Source: Zygnema cylindricum
Lineage: Eukaryota; Streptophyta; Zygnematophyceae; Zygnematales; Zygnemataceae
DNA: 64,000 nucleotides
Assembly (NCBI GenBank): GCA_037447655.1
Contig: JBBHKE010000290.1
Location: forward strand, 1-64,000
Reading direction: 5' to 3'
Below are positions 1-11,972 of the stretch, in pieces. Under the pieces are notes generated by a model that saw only the letters and a list, made by a program, of their open reading frames with translations, was not told the origin of the DNA and searched no databases. Numbering within the stretch: the first letter of the stretch is position 1; each line of letters opens with the position of its first letter. The position numbers and the translations under genes were made by a program.

Positions 1-424
1 TATATATTTTGTTATCGTTAAAAGTTTAAAATTTTTTAAAAGATATAATTAAACGCAAAAAATATGATTAAAACCGATTTTCCTTTTTAGCTCATTTTTT
101 TTCCGTTTTTGTCCGTTTTTACTCTTTATCGTTTTCTCATCCTCTACCTGCTCTTTTTTTTTCATTTTTTCAATATATCTTCCTCCTCTATTCTTAATCT
201 TTTTTTATATAATTTATAAAAATAAAAAAAATTATCATGTTTTTTTTTTCTCTCTTTGTTTTTCTACTCTCCTTCTCTTTTTTTTCTCTAATCTGATAAT
301 CATGTTTTTTTTTCTCTAATCTGATAACCCGAAATCAAAACAGAGAGCAAAACTAGACCACCAATGTAAAAGCATAATTTAATAACTTATTTTTTTCTTC
401 TCAAACACTTTGACGAAGCACTCA
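1..424. other. AT-rich DNA, no gene seen
   Basis: Very AT-rich sequence with long T runs. I see no open frame of convincing composition, no splice-bounded exon and no terminal repeat. Confidence 0.6.
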
Positions 425-640
425 CGGCCGTTGAAATTGTAGAACTCTTCTCGACTGTCGAAATTGGAGAACTGCTTCCAGCGAGCAAAATAGGAAAACT
501 AAATTGAATAATTGCTTCCAGCGAGCAAAATAGGAAAATTGAATTGAAGAACTGCTACCAACTGTCAAAATTAGAAAACCAAAACAGCTAGCAAAATTAG
601 AAAACCAAAAATTAGAAAACCAAGAACTGCTCGCAGTATG
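425..640. repeat. Degenerate short tandem repeat
   Basis: A unit of roughly 45-50 bases containing GAACTGCTTCCAGCGAGC and AAAATAGGAAAA is repeated imperfectly several times, decaying toward the right into AATTAGAAAACC repeats. The minus-strand open frame across it is a by-product of the repeat. Confidence 0.6.
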
Positions 641-699
641 GAAGCTTAGCGTAGTTGGAAAAGCCGTCATAGCAAAAATTGACTACGACGCTCTTTGGA

Positions 700-1290
700 T
701 CATTTTCACTTTTCTAACGCGGCGATCCTTGTGGCGTGGATGGAACCACGCGTCTTGAACCTAAACCTCACTGACGCCTCTATTCTTTCAGTATACCTTT
801 AAAGCAACCTTGATGGAGCCACGCGTCCTGCATTTGAACGTCGCTCTCTCGTTCTTTTTCGCCTTTCTAACGCTACGATCCCTATGGCCTCGATGGAACC
901 ACGCGTCTTGCACCTAAACCTCACTAGCGTCGTTATTCTTTCGTCATAATTTAAAAGCAACGATCATTGTCGCATGGATAGAACCACGCGTCTCGCTATT
1001 CTTTCGTCATACCTTTAAATTGACTTGGATAGAGCCACGCGTCTTCCATCAAAACATCGCTCTTCGTCATACCTTTAAAGCGACGATCCTCGTGGCCTGG
1101 ATGGAGCCACGCGTCGTGCATCTGAACGTTGTTGGCGTATCCCGATGGAACCACGCGTCTTGCACCTAAACCTCACTAGCGCCGCTATTCTTTCGCAATA
1201 CCTTTGAAACGACCTAGATGGAGCCACGCGTTCTATTCTTTCGTCATACATTTGAAACGACCTAGATGGAGCCAAGCGTCCTCCATCTGA
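700..1290. repeat. Minisatellite with core GATGGAGCCACGCGTC
   Basis: The core GATGGA(A/G)CCACGCGTC recurs about nine times at irregular spacing. Between cores, shared spacer words recur: CCTAAACCTCACT, ATTCTTTCGTCATACC and TTTAAAGCGACGATCC. This looks like a compound higher-order repeat rather than coding sequence. The region is GC- and CpG-richer than the AT-rich DNA on both sides. Confidence 0.8.
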
Positions 1291-1563
1291 ACGTCGCTGG
1301 CGTATCCCGCTGACGTCAAGACAACCGACTTTCACAACAAAACAACAGTCAACACAATGGCAGGTAGAAGGGAAGCTCAGCGCAAACGTCGCTGGCGTAT
1401 CCCGCTGACGTCAAGACAACCGAATGTCACAACAAAACAACAGTCGGTACAGCGGCTGGTAGAAGGGAAGCTCAACGCAAACGTCGCTAGCGTATCCCGC
1501 TGACGTCAAGACAATCGAATGTCATAGCAAAACAACGGCTAGTAGAATAGAAGCTCAGCGCAT
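1291..1563. repeat. 95-bp tandem triplication
   Basis: Three head-to-tail units start at 1291, 1386 and 1481, each opening with ACGTCGCTGGCGTATCCCGC (one base changed in unit 3). The spacing is exactly 95 bases. Unit 3 is the most diverged and shortest. The first unit begins with words also found in the preceding minisatellite, so the triplication probably grew out of it. Confidence 0.9.
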
Positions 1564-4500
1564 TCGTTGCCGCTCCAGTTGCGTGAAGCCACTCGTCCTA
1601 CTACTGCATCTGTTGCCGCTCCAGTTGCGTGAAGCCATGCGTCATCCATTTCGACATCGTTATAGTATCTTAGTGACGTCATTGTTGCATTTGTTGCCGC
1701 GCTCGTTACATTTGTTACATTTTCTTACATTTTTTTTTATTTTATAATATCTTATATAAAAAAATTTACTTAGCAATGCAACCAAAATAAGTCAATAAAT
1801 TTTTGAAAAAAAAAATAACTAAGAAAAAGTTTATAAATTTGAAAATTAAAATGTGTTAAATAAATAGCATTTAAGAATAGATAAAGGGTGTTAAATAAAC
1901 AACATTTTATAATAGATATCACTTAAAAAGTGTGTAGTTTTTCAAGTCCAATGAGAAAAAAAAATCACTCAAAATCACTAGATAATGTGTACACAATCAC
2001 CAGAAAATTTGTAGTTATGACAATCCAATAAAAAATAAACTCATGTTCGCAATTTTTAATTTTAATATTTAAACATTAAACTTGTCTTTGTATTGTTTTA
2101 TAATTCACAATTTTTAGTTAAAGTATTTAAACATTTTACCTGTCTTTTTATTGTTTTGTTTTTTTTTATGTAAAGGTAATAATTTAAAAAATATCAATAG
2201 TCACAAAAATAGAAATTTGTTTAAATTTTAAGTATAAAAAAAATATTTTAAAAAATATTACTAAAACAAACAAAAATATCAAAACTCTTATAAAAATTAA
2301 TTTAAAAAATGTTTAGTTTATTATAAAATATAATAAAATCTATATATATATATATACATGTATATTTAAATATATATATTTTTTTTTTATGATTGTCAAT
2401 TATTATATGCCTTGTTAAAAAATTATACAAAACTAACGTTTAAAATAAAATTTTGGATAAAAAAAACAATTATTTCTTTAATTTATATAAAAAATATATA
2501 ACAAAAAAACTAATTTATTTTTTCAAAATTTTAAATAAATAAAATAATTATTTATATTAAAAAAAGTATTTTAATATAAAAACAGTATTTTAAATAAATA
2601 TTTTTTAGATGTTTTTTTTTTTAATTTTTACACCTTTTATTTATTTTTTTGTATTTTTTTTATTGTTGGATTTTTTTTCTTTTTTTCCTTTTAATGTTTT
2701 TCTTCTATATATTTTGTTACCGTAAAATGTTTAAAAACTTTTAAAAAATGTTATTTTTATTTTTAAAAAATATTAAGGGTAAATAAAAATGATTTATTTT
2801 TGATAATTGTTTTTTTACTCAAAATTAATAAATTGGAGAAAAGTAGAATGAGTGAGTTATTATTTTTGAATAAATTGTAAATTTTATGTTTATGTTTAAA
2901 GATTTTAAATTAAAAGAAATATTAAGAGAAAATATATTGTATGTTAAAAATTTGTCAAAACTATTAACATAAAAATTACAGCAATAGGTGGTTTTTATTT
3001 TGGCCGTTTTGTCTGAATAAATCATTGTTTTCAAATATTTTATAAGAATTATATTTTGTTTAATGTTTTAACAAAAATATACAAATCTTTCTGTTTAAAC
3101 TATTATTTTCGAATAAATTTCATATTAATTAAAAATCGTGTTTAATTTTACATTTTTTTATGCACAACATTTTATTTTTATGTTATTAATTAAGGAAAGA
3201 AATAAAAAAAGTTTGTATTTTTAAATATCAAACACACTTTAACTTTCAATTTATAAACTTTTTGTGAGGTTTTCATTTTTTTTCAAATATTTATTGACTG
3301 TTTCAGCTACATCGTTAATTACACATCTTTATATAAGATTATATTATATATAAAAAAATGAGCGTAAAAAAATGTAATACATCAATAAAAAAAAAAAAAA
3401 AAATATTAACAGTATTTGAGATTTAAGTATTAGCAGAATTTCAATTTTTTGTCAGTTTTTGTTAATGTATTACATTTAAAAACGAGAAAAAAAAAGTGAA
3501 AGTGTTTTTTTGTTTTATTTTACTAAATTATTCATCAAAGATTTTATAATTTTTTTATTTTGTTAAAATTGTTTTTTTATTATAAAAAACAAAAAAAATG
3601 TCAAAAGAAATATGAAAATAATAAATATTATCATAATAAAAAGATAACTTCTTTGAATGAACATAAAATTGAAATATTTTGGTTAATTTGTTTTAATACT
3701 TACTATTAAATACTATTGAATGTTGGTTGTGTTTATAGTGTACGAGTGTACGAATGTTGATTGTTTTGCCTTACTTTCTTTTGCAAATAAAGTAGGGAAA
3801 GGGTGAATTTGATAATTTACTATTAACTATTTCACTTTTTTTTGTTTTAATTTTTAATTTTTTTCATAAGTTCATATTTTTTACATATTAAAGTTTCAAT
3901 TGAAAAGTTTTTCATTTAATTTTTTTTCTTTTAAATATACTATTTTTTTTTCTTCCACCGCACGAAAGATTTCAAAAACGCAAACACGACGTTAAACATT
4001 AATATAGTTATGAGTGTGAAAGAGTACGATCTTAATACATATCTTCGTCTCTGTAAGTTAGTCGTAACTTTAGAGGCGAGTAGATAGTGATGGTATATTG
4101 ATGTTTAGCTCCCTAGTGGTAAAGATAAAAATAAATATTGCAAAATATTTATAAAAAATAGTTCATTTTTTATTTTTTTTTCAATTTATATTTTAACGGA
4201 AAAAAAAATGTTATTCACCAACAAATTTTCTATAAAATGACAATAATTTCTTTTAAAATTTTATATATTTTTTGGAATAACAAAATATAAGGAAGAGATA
4301 CATTAAATTTTAAAAATTAGAGAGTTTTTAAAAATAAAAACAAAGGGAAAAAACAAAGTAATAGTTTCTTTTTTTTTATTTTAAACAAAATTTGCAAAAT
4401 TTCACTCTACTTTATCAATTATTGAAAAAATTTAAACCATTACATTTATATATATAAAAAAAATATTAACCATAAATATTGTAAAAACAATAAGATATTT

Positions 4501-4959
4501 ATTGAAAATACACTGTTTCACCCACAAATGTGTGCCCAAAATATATAAAAATATTGTTGTACGGAAAAAAAACCCTTTTCACGAAGTTGATAAAATCTAT
4601 ATTTATATATATAGAGACAGAATATAAAATAAAAAGATTGGTTCAAAGAAATTCTCGTTTTTCCAAGAATTTCTTTTCAAGAAAAAGAAAAAAATGAATA
4701 AAAGAAAGAGAAAGAGAAAGAGAATAAACAAAAAAAATAAACAGTTTAAAGACATTCTCGTTTTCTTTATTTTTTTTTCCATTAGATTATCATTACTTGT
4801 TTTTTTTTAACCTTTTTGTAACCCTCCACCCTTTTTTCTATAAAAAAAACGTTACTATGTTTTTTAAACTTCAACTTGTGTGTACAGAAAAAAAATTCAA
4901 AAGTACGACATTGAAATTACCTTTTTTTAACCAAAGATTTTTTATTATTTTCCATTGCA
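1564..4959. other. AT-rich intergenic DNA, no gene seen
   Basis: About 3.4 kb dominated by poly-A/poly-T and (TA)n runs, for example near 2341-2380. The short minus-strand open frame at 2825-3034 has the composition expected of translated AT-rich DNA and no domain. I see no exon, RNA gene or terminal repeats. Confidence 0.6.
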
Positions 4960-5310
4960 TCCATCTGCTTTAATAAGAGAAGTTAAAGCAGCAAACAAAA
5001 GCAGCAAGCAAAGCAATTTTTTTTTCTTTTTAACAATTGTTGTTTACGGTAGAATAGTTGCAAGAGAGTTTTTTTCTTTTTTAAAATTGATGTCTACGAA
5101 ACAATAGTTGTATACGGTAAAAATGTTTTTTTCTTTTTAACAATTGTTGTTTACGGTAGAATAGTTGCAAGAGAGTTTTTTTCTTTTTTAAAATTGTTGT
5201 CTACGAAACAATAGTTGTATACAGTTTACCGTATTGCAAATTCGAACTATTACAGTACGTTATTAGTGTATTGCTGACCATAGTTTAAATGTGTGAGTAC
5301 TGTCATCCGT
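4960..5310. repeat. Segmental duplication, copy 1 (empty site)
   Basis: This stretch is repeated at 5750-6330. Shared words include TTGTCTACGAAACAATA, TTGTATAC and TTCGAACTAT, then GACCATAGTTTAAATGTG. Copy 1 also contains an internal tandem duplication with a period of about 107 bases (units near 5018 and 5125). At the position where copy 2 carries a MITE, copy 1 reads AGTTTACCGTATTGC, that is, a single uninterrupted target sequence. Confidence 0.85.
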
Positions 5311-5749
5311 CTCGTCCTTTTCACTAACTACAAACGACGAAGTGTACATTCACCATATTTTTTGTAGATTAATGATTCTTTGTCATAGATTCCTCGTACG
5401 AAATATTCTTTTTGTCCTCAACTCTGCCGTCCACCGACTTTGTCATTGGCCGTCACCAGTTATACCGTTTGGTCTTTTGCGGCCTCGATTCTTTTGTGGA
5501 CGTCGTGTAATCGGTCCACTCTAAATGTAGAGCTAGACCTAGTACTTAATCTATCTATTTTGTACATCAAAATTAACCGATTATAATGAGAAGATATTTT
5601 CTCCCCTGTGCTTCTCCTTTTGTATTCTTCTTGTCCCTTTTGTCTTCATCTTTTGCTTCCACATTCTCCTTTGCCATGATTCTATTCTCTTTTATCTTTG
5701 ATGTCTTTCTCTGATTTCTCTCTCTTTTGCGCACCATGCCTTTACCTTC
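5311..5749. other. Spacer between duplicate segments, no gene seen
   Basis: Two short open frames (plus 5342-5524, minus 5573-5761) overlap here. They have no recognisable domain, and the minus frame is a Lys/Glu-rich low-complexity translation. No exon signals were found. Confidence 0.5.
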
Positions 5750-6330
5750 TACAAGCAGCAAGCAAGCAATATTTTTTTCTTTTTAACGATTTGCTGTCTA
5801 CGGTAGAATAGTCGCTTTTACAATTGTTGTCTACGGTACAATAGTTGCAAGAGTGTTTTTTTCTTTTTTAAAATTGTTGTCTACGAAACAATAATTGTAT
5901 ACGGTTTACCGCATAGTTCAAAAGTAGGCGAAAGTAGGCCCATACAAAATGCCTATTGTATGCAAAACATACAATATGACCTTAAGACCCATATTGTATT
6001 CGGACCTATTCGGACCAATTAAAACATTCGGACCAAAAATTGGACCAATTAAAACATTCGGACCAAAAAATTGTATTTACACTGTCAGATTCAGACGATC
6101 GGACTGTCGCAGATCAAAGTAGTGTAGCGATCTATCGGACTGTCGCTGATCAAAGTAGTGTAGCGATCTAAAAAGATCACATGAAAATCCCAGAACACAA
6201 CTTACGATAAAAGCGCCGACCAAAGGCCTACCATAAAAACGCCTACTTTTGAGCTATGGTTTACCGTATTCCAAATTCGAACTATACCGTACGTTATTAC
6301 TATATTGTTGACCATAGTTTAAATGTGGGA
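5750..6330. repeat. Segmental duplication, copy 2 (filled site)
   Basis: Paralogous to 4960-5310 on both sides of a 347-bp inserted element at 5912-6258. Left of the insert it ends ..GGTTTACCG. Right of the insert it restarts GTTTACCGTATTCC and continues through GACCATAGTTTAAATGTG. Confidence 0.85.
5912..6258. mobile_element. hAT-like MITE, copy 1 (TSD GTTTACCG)
   Basis: A 347-bp element with terminal inverted repeats CATAGTTCAAAAGTAGGCG / CGCCTACTTTTGAGCTATG. It is flanked by a perfect 8-bp target duplication GTTTACCG (5904-5911 and 6259-6266). The paralogous segment near 5230 shows the same site empty. An 8-bp target duplication and a short TIR starting CA are features of hAT transposons. 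There is no transposase frame, so it is non-autonomous. Two more copies lie at 26374 and 63026. Confidence 0.9.
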
Positions 6331-6660
6331 GAACCGTTGTAAACTACTAAACTGGATGAAAATATCATATAGTACACGTATAGCACAAAGAAACATGTTC
6401 CAAACCACATAAAACAGTTCCTAATTGTTCTCAGTTTTTGCACTACGTTTTATACCATAGACGGATGACGTAGCATGTAGGAAACCGTGTTTAAGGAGTT
6501 CCTTTCAAATTTTAGTACTTTGGTTTGAAACTTTGAAGCTTAGGTTTGAAACTTTCGAGTTGTAATCACATCTACGGTCATAGCGCCATCCAACGACGGA
6601 CGGCAAGATTCGGAATATTAAAAAGCCAACTATGAGGCGACGATTGTGAACACTAGTGTT
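6331..6660. other. No gene seen
   Basis: Mixed-composition DNA between the duplicated segment and a palindrome cluster. No open frame, splice-bounded exon or terminal repeat is evident. Confidence 0.5.
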
Positions 6661-6843
6661 GGGTATCGAGGACCTTTTGCCGATATTCGATATATATCAA
6701 ATTTCAGGTACCCGATATTCAATATATCGCTTCGATATATCGAAAACCAAATTATCGCGATATATCGTATCGCCGATATATCGAACCAAAAAAAAAAAAA
6801 AAAATTTCATTTTTTTTTTCCCCCCCCCCCCCCCCCCCCCCCC
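6661..6843. repeat. CGATATATCG palindrome cluster followed by A- and C-homopolymers
   Basis: GATAT/CGATATATCG palindromic words recur about ten times in 125 bases. They are followed by a run of A, a run of T and then 23 consecutive C (about 6821-6843). The open frames reported through this stretch on both strands are translations of the repeat and homopolymers. Confidence 0.8.
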
Positions 6844-6929
6844 AAATATAACTTCATCGAAGGGGGGCGACAATATGAGTATCATCTACAATCGAAGGGA
6901 ATCAACAACCGAGGAAAGTTGTAGTGGGT

Positions 6930-7880
6930 TAAAAGCTTGAAAGAGGGTTAAGGCGAAAAAGGTTTCTGGTAAAAGATGACTTTGAGGGTTACCTTGTTTA
7001 GTGCGAGATGACTTTGAGGATTACCTTGGTTAGTGCGAGTCACAGGAACTAAGGTGGGACCATCATTAAAGGAGTCCTTAAGAGGAAATGTAGGAGAGCT
7101 CGACGGAGATTTGGTTTATTAGAGATGGTGCATTTTTGAGTTAATGAAAGATAACATTTTGGTTAACTATGTTGAAGGCGTTAACCACATCACTTGAAAG
7201 AGCACCCAATCCAAATCTAGATCCACCAGAGTCAACCATGAAAAAATGCCTTGCAACCCGCTTTACTACTAACACTAAACTAATGTGGTCAAAAATGGCC
7301 GTGGAAGCTCGCATAAAGTTGGATGGAGACAGTGCAATAGACTAAACGGTATAAGATTTCTCCAATAATTATGACACAAACGTCCCCAACAAGCTTGGAT
7401 ATAAGAACAAGACGCGCCACTACGAGAAACGATATAACATGACGAGGAATGTGCCCATGAACTATCTTGAAAGCCACTTTAAACACAAAATAAAAGGCTT
7501 AACTGGGTTCCTGGAGTAAAGATACATCGAAGAAGTTCATAAACCACTCCAAAATGGACTGTCCATAAAAAGGTGAGGGGGGCGGATGAAACCCTTGGTA
7601 AATGGCTCTCTTTCCAAGTTAAACGGTTCAAGGTGATCATGCTCCTGAACGAATAGAAAGAGCTCTTCAAAGGTTGAGGAATGTAAACAAACGCTAAGAG
7701 TCAAACAATTCCTTCTGAAGACAGAGATGGGGTGAATGACTACATATCTTGAGCGTGTAAAGAGCTCGAGCAAATAAAATATGCCACATGCCAAGGTGGA
7801 CGGGCCTTTTAGTCTAGCCGCGGATCTTGGTAACGAGGCAATTGGGGGGTGACACCAAAAGACCATTGAATCGGTCCTTG
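6930..7880 (-). pseudogene. Decayed reverse transcriptase ORF (same family as the one at 45.7-47.5 kb)
   Basis: Read on the minus strand, pieces in shifting frames match the better preserved copy at 45716-47523. They appear in order: a segment with HLEPFNLEREPFTKGF (cf. ECFILDRDSFIKALT), YELLRCIFTPGTQ (cf. YELFRDVLPPESR), SDVVNAFNIVNQNVIFH (cf. VDVSNAFNKVDRNAIF) and VTRTNQGNPQSHL (cf. TGTRQGDPLGGLL). The last two correspond to reverse-transcriptase motifs A and B. Several stops and frameshifts show that it is dead. A short direct repeat (GATGACTTTGAGG.TTACCTTG) lies just inside the motif-B end near 6980-7030. The family is a non-LTR-like RT I recognise by these motifs; its formal class is uncertain. 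Confidence 0.65.
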
Positions 7881-10553
7881 TTTTATTGTTGGAATGACTC
7901 CCAAACCCCTCTCAAAAATTGTTGACAGAGAGAAAGACAAAACATTTGTTGAATTAAAGGTTTATAATAATTGTGTTATTGACAATATTTACATCTCCAC
8001 TACTCCCTTTCTTAACCTCTGTGTAAAAATATAATGAAAAGTATAATCAAATTTCATACCAATCATTTCACAACATTATTGCCAGCTCTCTTGATGACAT
8101 AATCGTCACATCAACAACGTATCGCTTGGGTGGGAGTTTTGGTTGATGAAAGAAAAATGCCATGCAGTTTTTATTTCAAGGTAAATATTTAATTGCAAAC
8201 ACTCAATTATATAAGAAGTATCCAAATTATTACAAAAGGTATTATTCACACCCTCTGTGAATACTAAACATAAAATTATCATCTTGCTTGATTCAACCGC
8301 GCAACGTAGAATCCTTCCTATCACTAAATTAGAACCTAAAAATGATGAAAGAAAGTGTTTACCTCAAAAAAAAAAAAAAAACTCAACTCAATTTGATGGT
8401 TTGTTTATTTAGGAGCTGAAATTCGACCGATTCTTTATGGATGAAGCCTGGATTGAGGAATTGCGCCACAAAACTCCAAAGGTGGTAGACATCCTCAAAA
8501 TTGGAAACCAATCCAAGAGAAATCGAGACCACTTCAATCGTCATTTTTTCCTCGTCAGATCGATTTGGGCCTTTCATTTTATGTGGAGTTCCAAGAGCAC
8601 CTATGCCAAAAAAAGAAAAGAAATGGAAAAGGACAAAAGAAAAATGCTTAATTGAAGGCCACACATCTTATGCGTATTGAAATGGGACAAACAAAAGATA
8701 TTGGACTTAAATAACCACAGAGAAGAATAAAACTAAAAACACCCACAACGAGTTTCCCGCTTTTATTCTCCATATTCATTTCTCGATGGAGGATTGTCAT
8801 AATGAATACGTAATAAAACACGTACGCCATAAGTGAGGCAAATGACACGTTTTTATTTATTAAGAATACATGTCTGAGAGACATAAAGCACCCCCTGTTA
8901 TGGACAAAAACACATAATGGATTCCCAAAATTAGTCATCATTTCGAAAGTACGCAAATGACTTTATGGCATTATTAGTGTGGGGCAGCTTGGATATAGAA
9001 TAGAAAATTATTTATATTAAACAAAATAGAAAACTGTAACGGAACAAAACTTCATGTTTTTTTGGAGTTTTAGATGGCTGCCCCTCAGTGGAAAAGATAG
9101 GACACATACATGTTTAGGCCAGCCTAAATTCAGACGGACCTTAAAAGTTAAAAATCGTAAAAAAAAGAATTTCTCTACACCCACTCTAAGTTTTCCTACG
9201 TGAACACCAAACTCAAAGTGAAGGCTTACCAACTATTAATAGTTTTTACATTTTGCGAAAGACTTTATGATAGGTTGACCATTGTCTTTACTTCCTTTCT
9301 TCCAATAGATAAGAAAATGTCTATTGCCCCATCATAAAATTTAAAAAACGACCTTTGTCTTGTTTACACGTGCATTTAAATATTCATCTTAGAGAATCCA
9401 ACACAATTATTAAAACAAATCGCAATTAGAGTTCAAACCCTAAGAAATAGGTGGAACGATCATAAAGCTTCCCCAATCATTGTAGGTTAGAATTGAAGTC
9501 AAGTATATTCTAGGCGGTGTTGCAATGACAATGGTGAAAATTTTCAATTGAAAACTTTTACGTGCATAAATAAGAAAAGCTATACCTATATACGTGTGCC
9601 CAAAGTACAAGAATAGAGTTCTACGAAATGGAGACCTTTTCGGCGAAGGTCGTGAGACAAACCCTTGCTTTTTCCAAAATTTCAAGAGATTCTAATGAGT
9701 TACCTATCAACGTCACACCCATATCAAGTCATCCAATGGTGGTTAAACATTTTGGATATTAAAACGTTTAATCACTTGAACTCGCATTTCATCCTGTGGC
9801 TACGACATCTTTAGGACGAATAAGCAAAACGCCTTTTTACTTAGCATTACCATACTTGTATGGATTTAAATTATCCTTAATAATATGCTACCATTGACTT
9901 TCATTTAACTAATTTGAACCTTGAGTTTAAAAATCGAGAAAACAGTTGAATTGTTTGATGGTTTACAGGGGCGCGTTTGAAATCATCACAGCCAAAATTT
10001 CTAAACTATTGCAACGGAAGGAAACTACACACTTCCTAGCCGATTTTTATTTAGCACACTTCAACCTTTCAACCATATAAACTTCTTGTGAGGCATGTTC
10101 TCTTTCGGTTCTCTTTCTCAAACATACAGTAACTTATCTGAACTGTGCTGTTAATTGCGCACGTGCATATGAAATAATATTTTTGGAAATGTTGACTTTC
10201 GTAAATATTATTTTAAGAAGCGTGTGCGAGAGAGCGAAAATGACTTTGAAATATTTACTGGGTAGTTTCTCTCAATACGTACATAAATTAATGTAACAGT
10301 ATAACCTTTCGTACACCACACTGCGCGTGCTGTGTCCACCTTAACCGTACCTGAATTGTACAGAGAACTGAGAGACGCTTACACTTGGCGCGCGTTAAAA
10401 ATCTGACGCCTCGCATCAATTCCGCGATTTTCTTGACGATCGTGCGGTAACAACGGTTGCCGGTTCTAGCGGAACGACTGCATACGATAAACGATATTCA
10501 CGATCGCGAACTATTTCATCGGACGGTCAGCAAAATCATCGCAAATAACACTA
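7881..10553. other. No gene seen
   Basis: About 2.7 kb of AT-rich DNA. The short open frames near 8106-8324, 8383-8664, 8648-8956, 9017-9232 and 9440-9685 overlap on opposite strands. They lack domains and show no splice-site support. Confidence 0.5.
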
Positions 10554-11154
10554 CACCGCCAATCGCTATTAGCGTATTGAACGCTAATTCGGTCCCGCTT
10601 TTTTTTTCTCAAATTCTTAAATAGAATTATCCATACTATTTAAAAAAACCCTAATTTTTAATTAGAGTAAACGATTTCTTTCAAAATTTCCAAATTCCCA
10701 ATTAGCGGTAATTATTCCTATACGCTAAAGAAACCTGTACGCTAATCCCGTCCCGCTTTTTTTTTATTTTTTTATTCTCAAATAAAATTATCCACACTAT
10801 TTAAAAAAGGCCCTAATTCCTAATTAGAGTAATCGATTTCTTCCAAAATTTCCAAATTCCCAATTAGCGTACACCACGCTAAATAATAGTATACGCTAAT
10901 CAAACGTACACGGGCTTTAGCCGTAGGAAGTACAGTACACCGCCAATCGCTATTAGCGTTGTGTACGCTAATCCCGTCCCGCTTTTTTTTTTTTTTATTC
11001 TCAAATAGAATTATCCACACTATTTAAAAAAAGCCCTAATTCCTAATTAGAGTAATTGATTTCTTCCAAAATTTCCAAATTCCCAATTAGCGTACACCAC
11101 GCTAAATAATAGTATACGCTAATCAAACGTACACGCTAATAGCGATTGGCGGTG
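10554..11154. mobile_element. Cluster of TA-flanked MITEs (TIR CACCGCCAATCGCTATTAG)
   Basis: A left terminus CACCGCCAATCGCTATTAGCG at 10554 is preceded by TA. A complete inner unit runs 10938-11154, with the same sequence as its left TIR and its reverse complement as its right TIR; both ends are flanked by TA. Bodies containing CCGTCCCGC, a T-run, a short AT-rich stretch and CCTAATT.TTAATTAGAGTAA repeat three times across the cluster. This is an element that has inserted into or beside a relative. The 'TA' on both sides fits a TA target duplication. No transposase is present. Confidence 0.8.
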
Positions 11155-11281
11155 TACTGAACCGAGCAATTTTCCCGCTACGGACAAACGGTGGGAGCGG
11201 TGAGAGGATGCGGCGCACGCGTCCACGTCGCCCCCCTTTCATTCCGTTTTACGACGCGCCGCGCCGCGCGGACGTCGTGTG

Positions 11282-11289
11282 TATAAATA
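11282..11289 (+). promoter_or_regulatory. TATA-box-like TATAAATA after a CpG-rich block
   Basis: TATAAATA lies directly downstream of an 80-base CpG-rich stretch, the arrangement of a plant core promoter. A second TATA-like word, GGTATATAAGTAGG, occurs near 11544. No downstream coding exon is identified, so this may be an orphan or coincidental promoter. Confidence 0.25.
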
Positions 11290-11856
11290 TGTTCAGGGTT
11301 TTATTCTCATTCGTTTTTTTTTTATTTAAAAAAAACACCACCACCCAAAAACCCTAAGGTTAAATGTAAGGTATCCGGGCGGTATCTTGCGATCGGTGAG
11401 AATAACGCCTTTTTTGGGTGTAAAATACGAATCTCACCACTCCCACCAGCCGGGCCAACTCGTAAGAAACCTAGACTGACTGTACCTATTGTACGTTGCA
11501 GCCCTTTGATTGGCGGCATGGTATTAGATATTAGACGGACACGGTATATAAGTAGGACTTATAAGTAGGACTTAATCCAGCTTAGAACTTTGAATGAAAA
11601 TGCATCAGGTGCAACTTTGAGCGACTATGAGCGACTTTGAAAGTTCATAGCTCAGTGCATCACTATTCATTCTGTCTGAAATTTTGCAGAGTTGCTTCAT
11701 CAGTGTGAGACTACAAGCTGGTATAAGTTCAGTTCTCTTTTCCGAATGCGGTGTCTGATCTGCCTCTGTGAAGTTAGCTGTTTATAAAAATGCTTTTGGG
11801 TGATCTTCAGAGTCTCCGTAACGTAACGGCTGATGATGATTCTGAGCTACAGTAGA

Positions 11857-11972
11857 CATATTCTCACTCACATTTTCCTGGTCATGTTTTGTTCATGCTA
11901 CCCGACATTGACCAAATACCAGATAACAAGACCAGAACATGACCAAAAAATGAGAATATAGGTGAGAATATA
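11857..11972. repeat. Imperfect inverted repeat (about 37-bp arms)
   Basis: The left arm 11857-11893 (CATATTCTCACTCACA... ending CATGTTTTGTTC) is reverse-complementary, with mismatches, to the right arm 11935-11972 (GAACATGACC ... GTGAGAATATA). The arms are separated by about 40 bases. It could fold as a hairpin or be a small foldback element. Confidence 0.65.

Noticed and set aside
1291-1563. CRISPR-like array of spaced direct repeats
   Set aside because: The repeats are contiguous 95-bp units with diverging interiors, there are no unique spacers, and the DNA is eukaryotic.
7537-7866. Independent gene for the 109-codon minus frame
   Set aside because: Its pieces align in order with the RT relic at 46-47 kb, so it is part of a decayed retroelement.
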